Shown here one piece after another: positions 1 to 6,489 of a stretch of 7,452 nt of DNA. This DNA is from Chthoniobacter sp. Its GTDB lineage: Bacteria > Verrucomicrobiota > Verrucomicrobiia > Chthoniobacterales > Chthoniobacteraceae. How positions within the stretch are numbered: the first letter of the stretch is position 1; each line of letters opens with the position of its first letter. The stretch lies in contig JANXSB010000327.1 of assembly GCA_025352865.1 (NCBI GenBank), positions 1 through 7,452 on the forward strand, read 5' to 3'. Made by a program: the position numbers and the translations under genes. Below the pieces are notes generated by a model that worked only from the letters and a program-made list of their open reading frames with translations, searched no databases and was not told where the DNA came from.

Positions 1-366
1 GGTAAAGTCGCCAAAGGTAGCGGAGTAACCGACAGTTTGGCCTGAGGCATTGATGGCTTTGGCATAACTATAACTCCCGCTAAGGGTGCCAAGGTCCGCG
101 AGACCGGTCGCAGTCGTCCGGAAGGCATGCTCACTAAGATCGCCAGCGGTATAAGATGTGCCGACTGTCTGACCCGAGTCGTTGATGCCGTAGGCAAAGC
201 TGTACGTGCCGCCGAGGGTGCCCAGGCTGGGGGGGGTAATCATGCCATTGGCCGCAGTCCGAAAAGCGCGATCCGCCGCGTCGTTGGCAAGGTAAGCTTC
301 GCCAACAGCCTGGCCCGATGCATTGATGCCGTAGGCGACGCTATATGAACCGCCGAGCGTTCCCAA
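1..366 (-). repeat. Three tandem HAF-type coding repeats
   Basis: Three degenerate direct repeats lie inside the secreted-protein gene. In coding order they start near 366, 225 and 93, giving periods of about 141 and 132 bases (47 and 44 residues). The most conserved part encodes LGTLGG followed by GIN or AIN, then SGQ and VG. Variation between copies is mostly at the DNA level with the protein motif kept, as expected for an old protein repeat rather than a recent DNA duplication. The third copy is cut by the window edge. Confidence 0.8.
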
Positions 367-480
367 ATCTTGAATGGCATAAGTCGCGGCATGCACCGGG
401 GCGGCAGCACAAGCGGCGACCGCCGCGAACGCACAGCGTGCGGCGCACTTATTGTTCAGGACTAGCACGAATATCTTCAA
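1..480 (-). CDS. Secreted HAF-repeat protein, 5' part (runs off left edge)
   Basis: This minus-strand frame is open for 160 codons from a TTG at 480 to the window edge, so the C-terminus is missing. The first 31 residues look like a signal peptide: MKIFVLVL, a short NNKCAAR stretch, then an alanine-rich segment ending PVHA, with likely cleavage before ATYAIQDLG. Three repeats follow, beginning LGTLGG at about residues 39 and 86 and LGTLSG at 130. Each has the pattern LGTLGGxYSxAyGINaSGQxVG, and the first two end in AF-R. This matches the probable extracellular HAF repeat family; the HAF name fits the EHAF of repeat 2. Function in that family is unknown; a surface or exported beta-repeat protein is the inference. 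The start is uncertain: TTG 480 or GTG 468, neither with a clear ribosome binding site, and an in-frame TAA lies just upstream. It follows the large glycosyltransferase gene by six bases, suggesting co-transcription. Confidence 0.8.
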   Translation of the reverse strand, partial: MKIFVLVLNNKCAARCAFAAVAACAAAPVHAATYAIQDLGTLGGSYSVAYGINASGQAVGEAYLANDAADRAFRTAANGMITPPSLGTLGGTYSFAYGINDSGQTVGTSYTAGDLSEHAFRTTATGLADLGTLSGSYSYAKAINASGQTVGYSATFGDFT

Positions 481-486
481 AATGAT

Positions 487-3021
487 TTAGCTGCCTGGCG
501 CCGTGATCGGATAAAACGGCGTCATACCCAGCGCCGTTGCGCTTTCGCGAATGATCGCCACGGCGCGCAACGCGGAGACGCGTCCGCGCCGCCACAGCAA
601 ATAGCACGTCGCCACAAGCAACGTCGCCAACAACCACAAAGTCGCCGCGAATAGCAGGTTCCCGTAGAGACCCACGATGATGCCGGTCACGACAGCCATG
701 CCGCCGAGAGCCAGCATCACGTCGAGCGAAGTACCGCGCCGGAGTTGCAGCTCGATCGCGATTTGCGCCGAATTGCCTCCGTAAAATTCCTGCACCGTCC
801 GCACCCGGAGTTGCACGCCGTAGCGGCAGGCTACCTTCACGTCCCAAGGCGACCAGCCGGTATCGAGGCGCGGGTGGTGGCCGCGGCGGCGAAGCTCGTC
901 GGCCACGCGCTGGAGCAGGACGGCGCGATTGATTCCCTCTAGCGTGATGAAACGCGCGACCGGACCTTCCCACGGCGGCGTCTTTCCATTGGCCGGCGGT
1001 TCGGCGGCAGGCGTGCCAAAGCGCGTGCGATAGCGCTGGCCGGACCGCACCAGCGGCTGCAACCAGCACAGCAGCGCGATGACGCAACGCGCGGCAAATC
1101 CGTCGTGCCCTTTCGCGGGACGCGCCTGCGCCGCCTGCAAAACGGTGACGATGAAAGTGAGCGCGAGCATCGCCGCGGTTTCGTTGAGCGTGTGCCATCC
1201 GCCGATCGTGCCGGCGGCGAAGACGACGGCCAGCACCTGCCATTCGAGCGTCGAAGGCAGCATCGCCCAGTGCGCCGGTGCCGGGCGGTAGAGCGCTTGG
1301 AAAAGCCCCTGCCCGAAAACACCGCCATGCACCCGCGCGGGCCCGACTCGCAGGCCCGTGAGGCCCGCGCCGTACATCACGCCGCGCCAGACCGCGCCGC
1401 CCAAAATGTTGAAACGCTCAGGATGCCGCGTGGCCAGCAGCGCCTCCGCCTCGCCATAGCCGGCTTGCTGCCGCAGGTAGGCTCGCGGCCCCTGCCGCCG
1501 GTGGTGCCAGACAAATGCGCCGGGCGCAAACGTGAGGTGGTAGCCCGCTTCGCGCAGACGCCAGCACACGTCCACATCGTCACCGGCTTTCCGAAAAAGC
1601 GGATCGAACGCGCCAATCGCGAGCAGTGCGTCGCGGCGAAACGCCATGTTGCAGCCGGGGATATGCTCGGCATCCTCGTCGCTTTCGAGCACATGAATCG
1701 GCTGCCCCGGCGCGCACGCCACGCAGCCGGCGAGCCAGCCATCCTCGGGCGTCAGGTTCGGTCCGCCGACCGCCGTCGCGCCGCTGGTTTCGAGCTGATG
1801 GACGAGCAGCGTGAGCCAATCTGGGTGGGCAAAACAATCCGCGTCCGTGTAGGCAACGATTTCGCCCGTGGCTGCGCCGAGGCCGGTGTTGCGGGCGACA
1901 CTGAGGCCCTGATTTTCCTGGCGAATCATGCGCACGGCGGCAAAGCGCGCGGCGATCTCCGGCGTGTCGTCCGTCGAGCCGTCATCGACGAGAATGATTT
2001 CAAAATCGGGATAAGCCAGTTCGCCGAGCGAACGCAGACATTGCGCAAGCGTGCGTCCGCCGTTGTAGGAGCAAACGACCACCGAAACGCGCGGCGTGCG
2101 TTTCAACAGCATCACCGGCGGCTGGCCGAAAATTTCCGCCACCGCGCGGAAGGATGCCTTGGGAGTGCGGTCGCAGCGCGTGATGCCAAAAGCCCAGTCG
2201 TTGATTTGATAACCGCGCGTAAACCAGTCGTCGGTCCACGAAAAAACAAACGTGCCGGCGAGCCCGGCAAGCGCTGCCTCCGCGGCGTGACCGCTCAGAA
2301 ATTCCGCCTGTGCCTCTTCGCCATGCCGCAGCGTGTCCATGCCGATTTCACCCAGCACCAGCGGCCGGTCCGACGCGATATTTGCCAGGCGAAGCAAATA
2401 CTTACGGAACGTCGCGCGATGGTGGAGATAGACATTGAAGGTCGTGAAATCGAGGAACGGCAATTCGAGGTATTCGGTCGGCGGGTAATTGGCATAGGTG
2501 ACCAGCGCTTCCGGGTCGGCCTGCCGGGCGACGTCGGCGAGTTCGGCGAGAAATTTTTCGATGCGCCGCGCGCCGTACCAGCGCACGATGTCGGCGGAAA
2601 TTTCGTTGCCGATGCAGCCGGCCAGCAGGCAACCGCGGTCGCGCGTGGCCTTGACCGATTGAGCGAGCCGCTGGCGTGCATCGCGCGCCGTGGAGGCGCT
2701 TTCGAGAAAATCGAGATGCCTGAGGCAGGCCGTCTCGACGAGCACGAGCTGGCCGTGCTCTTCGGCGAGATCGAGCAGCCACGCGGGCGGCGGATGGTAG
2801 ATGCGCACGGCATTGATCGCCCCCGCGCGCATCTGCGCGAAGTCCCGCGCGACGACCGCCGGCTCCGGCCACGGTTCGCCGGCATCGTTCGGCGCAAACG
2901 TGCCATAGGTGACCCCGCAGATGCGCAGCCGCTCGCCACCTTGCCGGAAAAGTTTGCCGTCCAAACGGACACGACCGCGGCTGCCGGGAGGAGTGTCAGT
3001 TTCATCGAGCAACGCTGGCAT
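487..3021 (-). CDS. Membrane glycosyltransferase (GT2) fused to a GH-A-like barrel
   Basis: An 844-residue protein if started at ATG 3021. Residues about 15-300 resemble the TIM barrel of clan GH-A glycosidases (GH2/GH5 style): RIYHPP at 73-78, GNE with candidate acid/base E140, LGEIG with candidate nucleophile E225, and FSWTDDW at 260-266. Residues about 311-530 are a family 2 glycosyltransferase: VSVVVCSYNGG, LVDDGSTDD (D346, D347), the metal-binding DxD-type D393-A-D395, GCNMAFRRD, and GDD at 480-482 followed by WRLREAG. Five hydrophobic segments follow near 594-608, 614-631, 644-658, 766-787 and 789-810. An unrecognised soluble segment lies at about 686-763. It probably builds or exports a surface glycan at the inner membrane; the sugar is unknown. 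The frame stays open to a TTG at 3147, but no ribosome binding site supports that start. ATG 3021 has GGAG directly against it, too close for a normal site, so the start is only moderately sure. It may be co-transcribed with the HAF-repeat gene. Confidence 0.88.
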   Translation of the reverse strand: MPALLDETDTPPGSRGRVRLDGKLFRQGGERLRICGVTYGTFAPNDAGEPWPEPAVVARDFAQMRAGAINAVRIYHPPPAWLLDLAEEHGQLVLVETACLRHLDFLESASTARDARQRLAQSVKATRDRGCLLAGCIGNEISADIVRWYGARRIEKFLAELADVARQADPEALVTYANYPPTEYLELPFLDFTTFNVYLHHRATFRKYLLRLANIASDRPLVLGEIGMDTLRHGEEAQAEFLSGHAAEAALAGLAGTFVFSWTDDWFTRGYQINDWAFGITRCDRTPKASFRAVAEIFGQPPVMLLKRTPRVSVVVCSYNGGRTLAQCLRSLGELAYPDFEIILVDDGSTDDTPEIAARFAAVRMIRQENQGLSVARNTGLGAATGEIVAYTDADCFAHPDWLTLLVHQLETSGATAVGGPNLTPEDGWLAGCVACAPGQPIHVLESDEDAEHIPGCNMAFRRDALLAIGAFDPLFRKAGDDVDVCWRLREAGYHLTFAPGAFVWHHRRQGPRAYLRQQAGYGEAEALLATRHPERFNILGGAVWRGVMYGAGLTGLRVGPARVHGGVFGQGLFQALYRPAPAHWAMLPSTLEWQVLAVVFAAGTIGGWHTLNETAAMLALTFIVTVLQAAQARPAKGHDGFAARCVIALLCWLQPLVRSGQRYRTRFGTPAAEPPANGKTPPWEGPVARFITLEGINRAVLLQRVADELRRRGHHPRLDTGWSPWDVKVACRYGVQLRVRTVQEFYGGNSAQIAIELQLRRGTSLDVMLALGGMAVVTGIIVGLYGNLLFAATLWLLATLLVATCYLLWRRGRVSALRAVAIIRESATALGMTPFYPITAPGS

Positions 3022-3388
3022 CTCCGCGGGCCGCAGCGCGAGCGCGGGCGGGCCGTGGAGTGATTGAATGCGTTCGGTCGAAAAGGGAGTCACTGAGTTA
3101 TGGAGGGAGTGGCGGAGGGGCCGCCGGGCAACGATGAAATTCCGCAATCAGAAGGAAGTTGCCCAAATTCAAATGATCGAAAGGTTTCATTGATGCGGCC
3201 TTTAGTTCTGGCGGCTTAATGGCCGTAATTTGTCCGCGAACTCTTCCGAATGGAACCGGAGAATTGTAAGGCAATGGTAAAAGTCGGCGGCAAAGCCATG
3301 CACGTTCTTGCCACCCACGGAACCTTTGCTACGCTCTGCGCCGGACCTGTTGCGCTGTCGATCTAACTGCCACCCAACTTACTTTCCC
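3022..3388. other. Non-coding region between divergent genes
   Basis: This 367-base stretch lies between the two divergently transcribed genes and should hold both promoters. It shrinks to 241 bases if the glycosyltransferase starts at TTG 3147. Bases beyond about 3130 are clearly more AT-rich than the flanking genes, consistent with regulatory DNA. I could not find a convincing -35/-10 pair with good spacing on either strand. A nine-base direct repeat TGCCACCCA occurs at 3309-3317 and 3368-3376, the second ending 12 bases before the pseudopilin start; its meaning is unknown. No RNA gene or terminator was recognised. Confidence 0.55.
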
Positions 3389-4147
3389 ATGCCGCACTGT
3401 TTTGCTTTTCGTCGTCCGTCACTGCGGAACCTCCACAGCGGCAGGCGTGGTTTTACCCTCGTGGAACTGCTCGTGGTCATCGTGGTCATTGCCATCCTCG
3501 CAGCAGTGATTATCCCCGTGGCTGGCATCGTGCGGCGCAGGGGCGATCAAACCACCTCGATGAATAACCTGCGCCAATGGGGTGCCGCGCTCGCCGCATC
3601 GCTGAGCGATAACAACAACGTCATGCCGTGGCCGGGGCAGCCGATAGCCCGCACCGACACCGCCGCATGGTACAACCGCCTGCCCGGATACCTTGGCGCA
3701 AAGCCGTTTTCCGCCCTGACGGCCGGGGAGTTTCCGCGGGCGGGCGAAAAATCCATCTGGATCAACCCTGCGGTGCCCGCTTCGGTGAATGCCGAATACA
3801 CTCCCTACCTTTTCTGCTACGCGATGAACGCCTTTCTCAGCACACCCACCGAGCGCACTTTGAGCATGAGCCGGGTGGAGCGGCCCTCCGCCACCGTTTT
3901 CATGTGCGACAAAAACGATGACATCGCCGACTGCCACCCGAGTTATATCAAGGCCTATCACGGGACGGGCGACATCAATTCGGATCCCGATAACTCGGCG
4001 CATTTTCTTTTTTGTGACGGCCATGTCGCGCTGGTGGCGCGCCGGGATTTCGATCCTGAGTATGGCTCGCAGTCGATGCAGGACTTTCCGCCCGACACGA
4101 GTTTTACTTTCGCTCCGTACACCGGAGCGGAGATAGTGGATGAATAA
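3389..4147 (+). CDS. Type IV pilin-like / pseudopilin protein with DG-H C-terminal motif
   Basis: A 252-residue protein with a classic class III prepilin leader: a basic 21-residue leader ending GRRG, then FTLVELLVV. Prepilin peptidase should cut between G21 and F22, leaving the conserved glutamate (E26) at mature position 5. The hydrophobic helix runs to about residue 43 and ends IIPVAG. The C-terminal part contains HFLFCDGHVAL (about 205-215), resembling the DG end of the H-X9-DG domain that marks the many pilin-like proteins of Verrucomicrobiota, Planctomycetota and Lentisphaerota. The expected histidine ten residues before the DG is a proline here (P200), with a histidine at 205 instead, so the motif is altered. 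These proteins are thought to be processed and exported by a type II secretion or pilus-like machine, but no such genes lie nearby. ATG 3389 is chosen because it gives a normal leader length; an upstream TTG at 3308 adds 27 unlikely residues. No Shine-Dalgarno sequence is visible. Confidence 0.9.
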   Translation: MPHCFAFRRPSLRNLHSGRRGFTLVELLVVIVVIAILAAVIIPVAGIVRRRGDQTTSMNNLRQWGAALAASLSDNNNVMPWPGQPIARTDTAAWYNRLPGYLGAKPFSALTAGEFPRAGEKSIWINPAVPASVNAEYTPYLFCYAMNAFLSTPTERTLSMSRVERPSATVFMCDKNDDIADCHPSYIKAYHGTGDINSDPDNSAHFLFCDGHVALVARRDFDPEYGSQSMQDFPPDTSFTFAPYTGAEIVDE

Positions 4148-4248
4148 ATTGCGGAGCCGCAGCGATCGTCCGCAGGCGAACCAAGTGAGGTGGTGGGCGC
4201 TTCGGATGGTCGCGCGGACTCCACCCACCGCCGCGCTGCGCTGGCCCG

Positions 4249-4267
4249 GACGGCGCGGAGTGCCGTC
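4249..4267. terminator. Small hairpin between convergent genes, possible terminator
   Basis: GACGGC (4249-4254) and GCCGTC (4262-4267) form a perfect six-base-pair stem with a seven-base loop. It sits one base beyond the stop codon of the minus-strand glycosyltransferase and about 100 bases beyond the pseudopilin stop. No T-rich tail follows on either strand, so it is not a standard intrinsic terminator. It could slow polymerase or protect transcript ends, or be chance in GC-rich DNA. Confidence 0.25.
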
Positions 4268-4268
4268 G

Positions 4269-5210
4269 TTACCAGTTTGAGACTGCGTTGATGACGGTTG
4301 ATTGAACTGCCGCAAGCGGCAGCGCGGCGAGATCACTGTCGTGCGCCAGCAGGATGGAAACATACGGGTTCGCGGGTGCCCACACGGCGGGATCGGTCGG
4401 ACCGAAGAGCAGCAGGCACGGTGCTCCCGCGGCCGCGGCGAGGTGGGAGATGCCGGTGTCGTGTCCGAGGAAAAGGCGGCAGCGCGCGAGGAGCGCGGCG
4501 AGGTGCGGCAGCGGAAGATCGCGCGCCAGCAGCACGGGCGCACCGCGCCAGGCGGCGGTGAGGGCGTCGAGTTGCGTGTGGTCGGCTTCGCCGCCGATGA
4601 GCAGCAGGCGGGGTTGCGGGTGGCGCGCGAGGAGCGAGGTGCCGAGCGCGATCCAATTTTCGAGCGGCCAGTTTTTCCGCGGGCTGCCGCTGCCGGGATG
4701 CAAGGCGATGAGCGGCGCGTCATTTTCACCAAGAAGCTCATCGGCAAACGCGTGATCTTCCGCAATCGGATGCACGGTCGCGGCGTGGTCTTCGAGGTAG
4801 AGCGCGAGGCTTTGCAGCGGACGCGCGAGCTGGCGGGCGGCGTGCTCGGAGTCGTCTATTTTCGCGTAGGCGGGGAGCAGGTTTTTCACGCCGGCACGAC
4901 GAAGGTTCGCCTCAAAAAAACCGTCGGGATCGAAGAGGTAGCTGACGACCTGCTGAAAGCTGGCGAAATACTCCACGAGGTCCGGCGCGAGCACGGAGCG
5001 CGGGACGAAGAAGCCGGCCATCGGCCCATACTCGATGGAGCGCACGGCGTCGGCGTAGGCGCGGCCTTCGGCGAGGGCGATGATGTGGCGGTAGCCGAGG
5101 ATCTCAAGATGCGCGTCGGGAAAATTTTCGCGCAGCAGTTTGATCGCCGGGAGCGTGAGGATGAAATCGCCAATCGCTCCGCCGCGGATGACGAGAATGC
5201 GCGGCTTCAC
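4269..5210 (-). CDS. Family 9 glycosyltransferase, heptosyltransferase-like
   Basis: A 313-residue protein if started at GTG 5210, close to the usual length of ADP-heptose:LPS heptosyltransferases (WaaC/WaaF type). It begins MKPRILVIRGGAIGD, the typical N-terminal nucleotide-sugar transferase fold with RGGAIGD at residues 9-15. Other family features are LHPGSGSPRKNWP (from about 170; K179-N-W), LLLIGGEAD, LFLGHDTGISHLAAAAGAP (about 246-264, with D251) and LFGPTDP. The expected role is adding a sugar, classically a heptose, to lipopolysaccharide core or another envelope glycan on the cytoplasmic side of the inner membrane; the real substrate cannot be told here. The frame continues upstream to GTG 5327, but that would overlap the lipoprotein gene and add a low-quality extension. 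GTG 5216 is a near-equal alternative start. No Shine-Dalgarno sequence is seen. It is the last gene of a likely three-gene operon, 50 bases after the lipoprotein gene. Confidence 0.88.
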   Translation of the reverse strand: MKPRILVIRGGAIGDFILTLPAIKLLRENFPDAHLEILGYRHIIALAEGRAYADAVRSIEYGPMAGFFVPRSVLAPDLVEYFASFQQVVSYLFDPDGFFEANLRRAGVKNLLPAYAKIDDSEHAARQLARPLQSLALYLEDHAATVHPIAEDHAFADELLGENDAPLIALHPGSGSPRKNWPLENWIALGTSLLARHPQPRLLLIGGEADHTQLDALTAAWRGAPVLLARDLPLPHLAALLARCRLFLGHDTGISHLAAAAGAPCLLLFGPTDPAVWAPANPYVSILLAHDSDLAALPLAAVQSTVINAVSNW

Positions 5211-5260
5211 GGGCACTGGGTCAGCAGATGAACGCGGACGCGCTTCCGCCGGGAAGCCGC

Positions 5261-5431
5261 CTATTGGCTGCCTTGCATCATCCCGCCCATCGGCCCCTGT
5301 CCCTCCCATTTCTCCGGGCGATTCCACGGAATGGTGCTGACGCGATTGGGATCCTTCGGCTTGTCCTCAGCGCACGAGGGCAGCAGGACGAGCGTGACCG
5401 CGAGCAGCAGCAGCGTGAGAGGCCGGAGCAT
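5261..5431 (-). CDS. Small lipoprotein (56 aa)
   Basis: A short frame from ATG 5431 to TAG at 5261 encodes 56 residues. It starts MLRPLTLLLLAVTLVLLPSC, a textbook lipoprotein signal: one arginine, a leucine-rich core and the lipobox LPSC with acylated cysteine at position 20. The mature part would be only 37 residues, polar and tryptophan-containing (STIPWNRPEKWEGQG), ending glycine- and methionine-rich (PMGGMMQGSQ). The residue after the cysteine is alanine, which under the E. coli rule favours outer-membrane localisation; whether the rule holds here is unknown. GGA five bases before the ATG is a weak ribosome binding site. It fits neatly between the coiled-coil gene (22-base gap) and the glycosyltransferase gene (50-base gap), which argues for a real operon member. 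The function is not recognised. Confidence 0.78.
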   Translation of the reverse strand: MLRPLTLLLLAVTLVLLPSCAEDKPKDPNRVSTIPWNRPEKWEGQGPMGGMMQGSQ

Positions 5432-5453
5432 CGTTTTCCGAAAGCACCGCGGC

Positions 5454-6311
5454 TCAGCGCGTCGGCAGCATGGGCTGGCCTCCGGCGGCCGGCTGGCTAG
5501 CGGCCGCAGCGGTGGCGTTGCGCGCCCCCTCGAAGACCACGGTGTCGCCGGGCTGCACCGTCACGCCTTTGCGCACGCTGCCGGGCAGGATGTCGGCGAT
5601 GGAGGTATTGGCTTCGACGGACGAGACGCGCGCTTTGGCGATGGGTTCGCCACCGCGAAGCACGAGCAGCGTCGCGCCCATCACCGAGTTCTGCTTATCA
5701 CCAACGCTGATCACCACGAAATTCCATCCACCATTGACCGCGAGGATGCGGCCCGTCAGCCCCCGCTGTGCGATGCCCGCCTCGCGGGTCTTTTTATAGA
5801 GCACCAAAGACGCCATCTGATCTTCGATCTCTTTTTTCTTCGCGGTCAGCGAATCAACAAGCGCCTTCGACTCGGCGGCCTCGCTTTGGGCTTTCGCCAC
5901 TTCCCCTTTGAGCAGTTCCATCGCCGCATTTGGAACGCCTTCGCCCGGCTTTTCGCCCTTCGCAATTTTGTAGTCCTCGAATTCTTTCGCCTTAGCCGCC
6001 AGTTCCGTGGTCTTCGCCTCCATCGCCGTCGTCGCCTCCGCGATCTTCTTGTTCAAATCATCCATCTGCCCCTTCTGCGTCGCGATCTCCTTTTCCTGCT
6101 CCGCGACCTTCGTATTCGCGGCGGTCAGGTCATCCTGCGATTTTTTCAACTCGGTCTTCGTCAGGCTCAGCGTGCCCTTGGTCGTGGTGAGGTCGTTCTT
6201 CGTATCCTTCAGCGTCGTCTGCAGTTTGTCGGCGTTGGATTTCGCGAGGAAGCCCAGCGCGGCGGTGGCGAGCATGACGGCGAGGGCGATGCCCAGGAAG
6301 ATTTTTGCCAT
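5454..6311 (-). CDS. Membrane-anchored coiled-coil protein with C-terminal beta domain
   Basis: A 285-residue protein from ATG 6311. One membrane segment lies at residues 4-22 and would act as an uncleaved anchor or signal, putting the rest outside the cytoplasm. A long coiled coil follows: hydrophobic residues sit at every seventh position from L34 to F111. A short break rich in G and P (KGEKPGEGVPN) lies at about 118-128, then a second coil at about 130-178. Residues about 184-261 look like a small beta-barrel (GLTGRILAVNGGWNFVVISVG, then GATLLVLRGGEPIAKARV and VQPGDTVVF), similar in pattern to the beta domains of MreC- or FlgT-type proteins; no close family is recognised. The tail is rich in A, Q and P. 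The frame is open upstream to 6455, but that extension is basic and non-membrane; ATG 6311 directly precedes the membrane segment. An envelope scaffold or spacer is the inference. It heads the likely operon with the lipoprotein and GT9 genes. Confidence 0.82.
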   Translation of the reverse strand: MAKIFLGIALAVMLATAALGFLAKSNADKLQTTLKDTKNDLTTTKGTLSLTKTELKKSQDDLTAANTKVAEQEKEIATQKGQMDDLNKKIAEATTAMEAKTTELAAKAKEFEDYKIAKGEKPGEGVPNAAMELLKGEVAKAQSEAAESKALVDSLTAKKKEIEDQMASLVLYKKTREAGIAQRGLTGRILAVNGGWNFVVISVGDKQNSVMGATLLVLRGGEPIAKARVSSVEANTSIADILPGSVRKGVTVQPGDTVVFEGARNATAAAASQPAAGGQPMLPTR

Positions 6312-6351
6312 AAAGGGATTGCGGTGTGTGGGGTCTAAGTTGGTGCGGGGG

Positions 6352-6445
6352 AAATCGCGGTGCAAGGATAGCACTGCGAAATCAACGGCGCTCCTTAAAG
6401 CCGCGATTTTTTTCCAATGCAAGCGGTTTCCCGCGATATTTCGCG
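6352..6445. promoter_or_regulatory. Cluster of CCGCGAT motifs, candidate operators
   Basis: The divergent region between the coiled-coil gene and the SRP RNA holds a nine-base inverted repeat, AAATCGCGG at 6352-6360 and CCGCGATTT at 6401-6409. A further CCGCGAT lies at 6431-6437, exactly 30 bases after the second copy. The last copy is part of a separate palindrome, CGCGA-TATT-TCGCG at 6432-6445. Such spacing near promoters on both strands would fit binding sites for a regulator, but no regulator is known and chance in GC-rich DNA is not excluded. Confidence 0.35.
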
Positions 6446-6455
6446 AGAATTTCAT

Positions 6456-6483
6456 TTGTGTTGCGCGCCGCGCTTCCCATAGT
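6456..6483 (+). promoter_or_regulatory. Possible promoter of the SRP RNA
   Basis: TTGTGT (6456-6461) and CATAGT (6478-6483) are separated by 16 bases and match the sigma-70 consensus hexamers at 3 and 4 of 6 positions. Transcription would begin near 6490, which is where the folded SRP RNA begins to pair. The agreement of position is the main support; the match itself is modest. Confidence 0.4.
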
Positions 6484-6489
6484 GCCCGT

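Noticed and set aside
1..366. Regular repeats near the left edge, considered as a CRISPR array
   Set aside because: The repeat period is about 140 bases, the copies diverge at DNA level, and they encode a conserved HAF protein pattern in one frame.
1105..3063. Open plus-strand frame of 652 codons opposite the large glycosyltransferase
   Set aside because: It is arginine-rich with no recognisable domain, while the opposite strand has full GH and GT2 motifs. Long antisense frames are common in GC-rich genes.
3274..3366. Small plus-strand frame (30 codons, starting MVKVGGKAMH) before the pseudopilin gene
   Set aside because: AAGG lies only two bases before its ATG and there is no recognisable motif; in a short non-coding region it is easily chance. 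A leader peptide cannot be excluded.
3419..4765. Open minus-strand frame of 448 codons spanning the pseudopilin, the gap and part of the GT9 gene
   Set aside because: It crosses two well-supported genes in the wrong frame and has low-complexity, basic composition with no domain.
4914..4920. Run of seven A in the GT9 gene as a possible frameshift or slippage site
   Set aside because: The tract encodes GFFE in the coding frame and the family motifs on both sides are in the same frame, so nothing suggests programmed slippage.
4302..5231. Open plus-strand frame of 309 codons opposite the GT9 gene
   Set aside because: The GT9 motifs on the minus strand are clear, and this frame is arginine/glutamate-rich without known motifs.
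5217..5327. N-terminal extension of the GT9 protein to GTG 5327
   Set aside because: It would overlap the lipoprotein gene in another frame and add a glycine/arginine-rich stretch not seen in the family, whose members start close to the RGGAIGD motif.
5331..6338. Open plus-strand frame of 335 codons opposite the coiled-coil gene
   Set aside because: The minus strand shows a membrane anchor, perfect heptads and a beta domain. The plus-strand frame has an R/F/L-rich composition expected from the reverse complement of a coiled coil.
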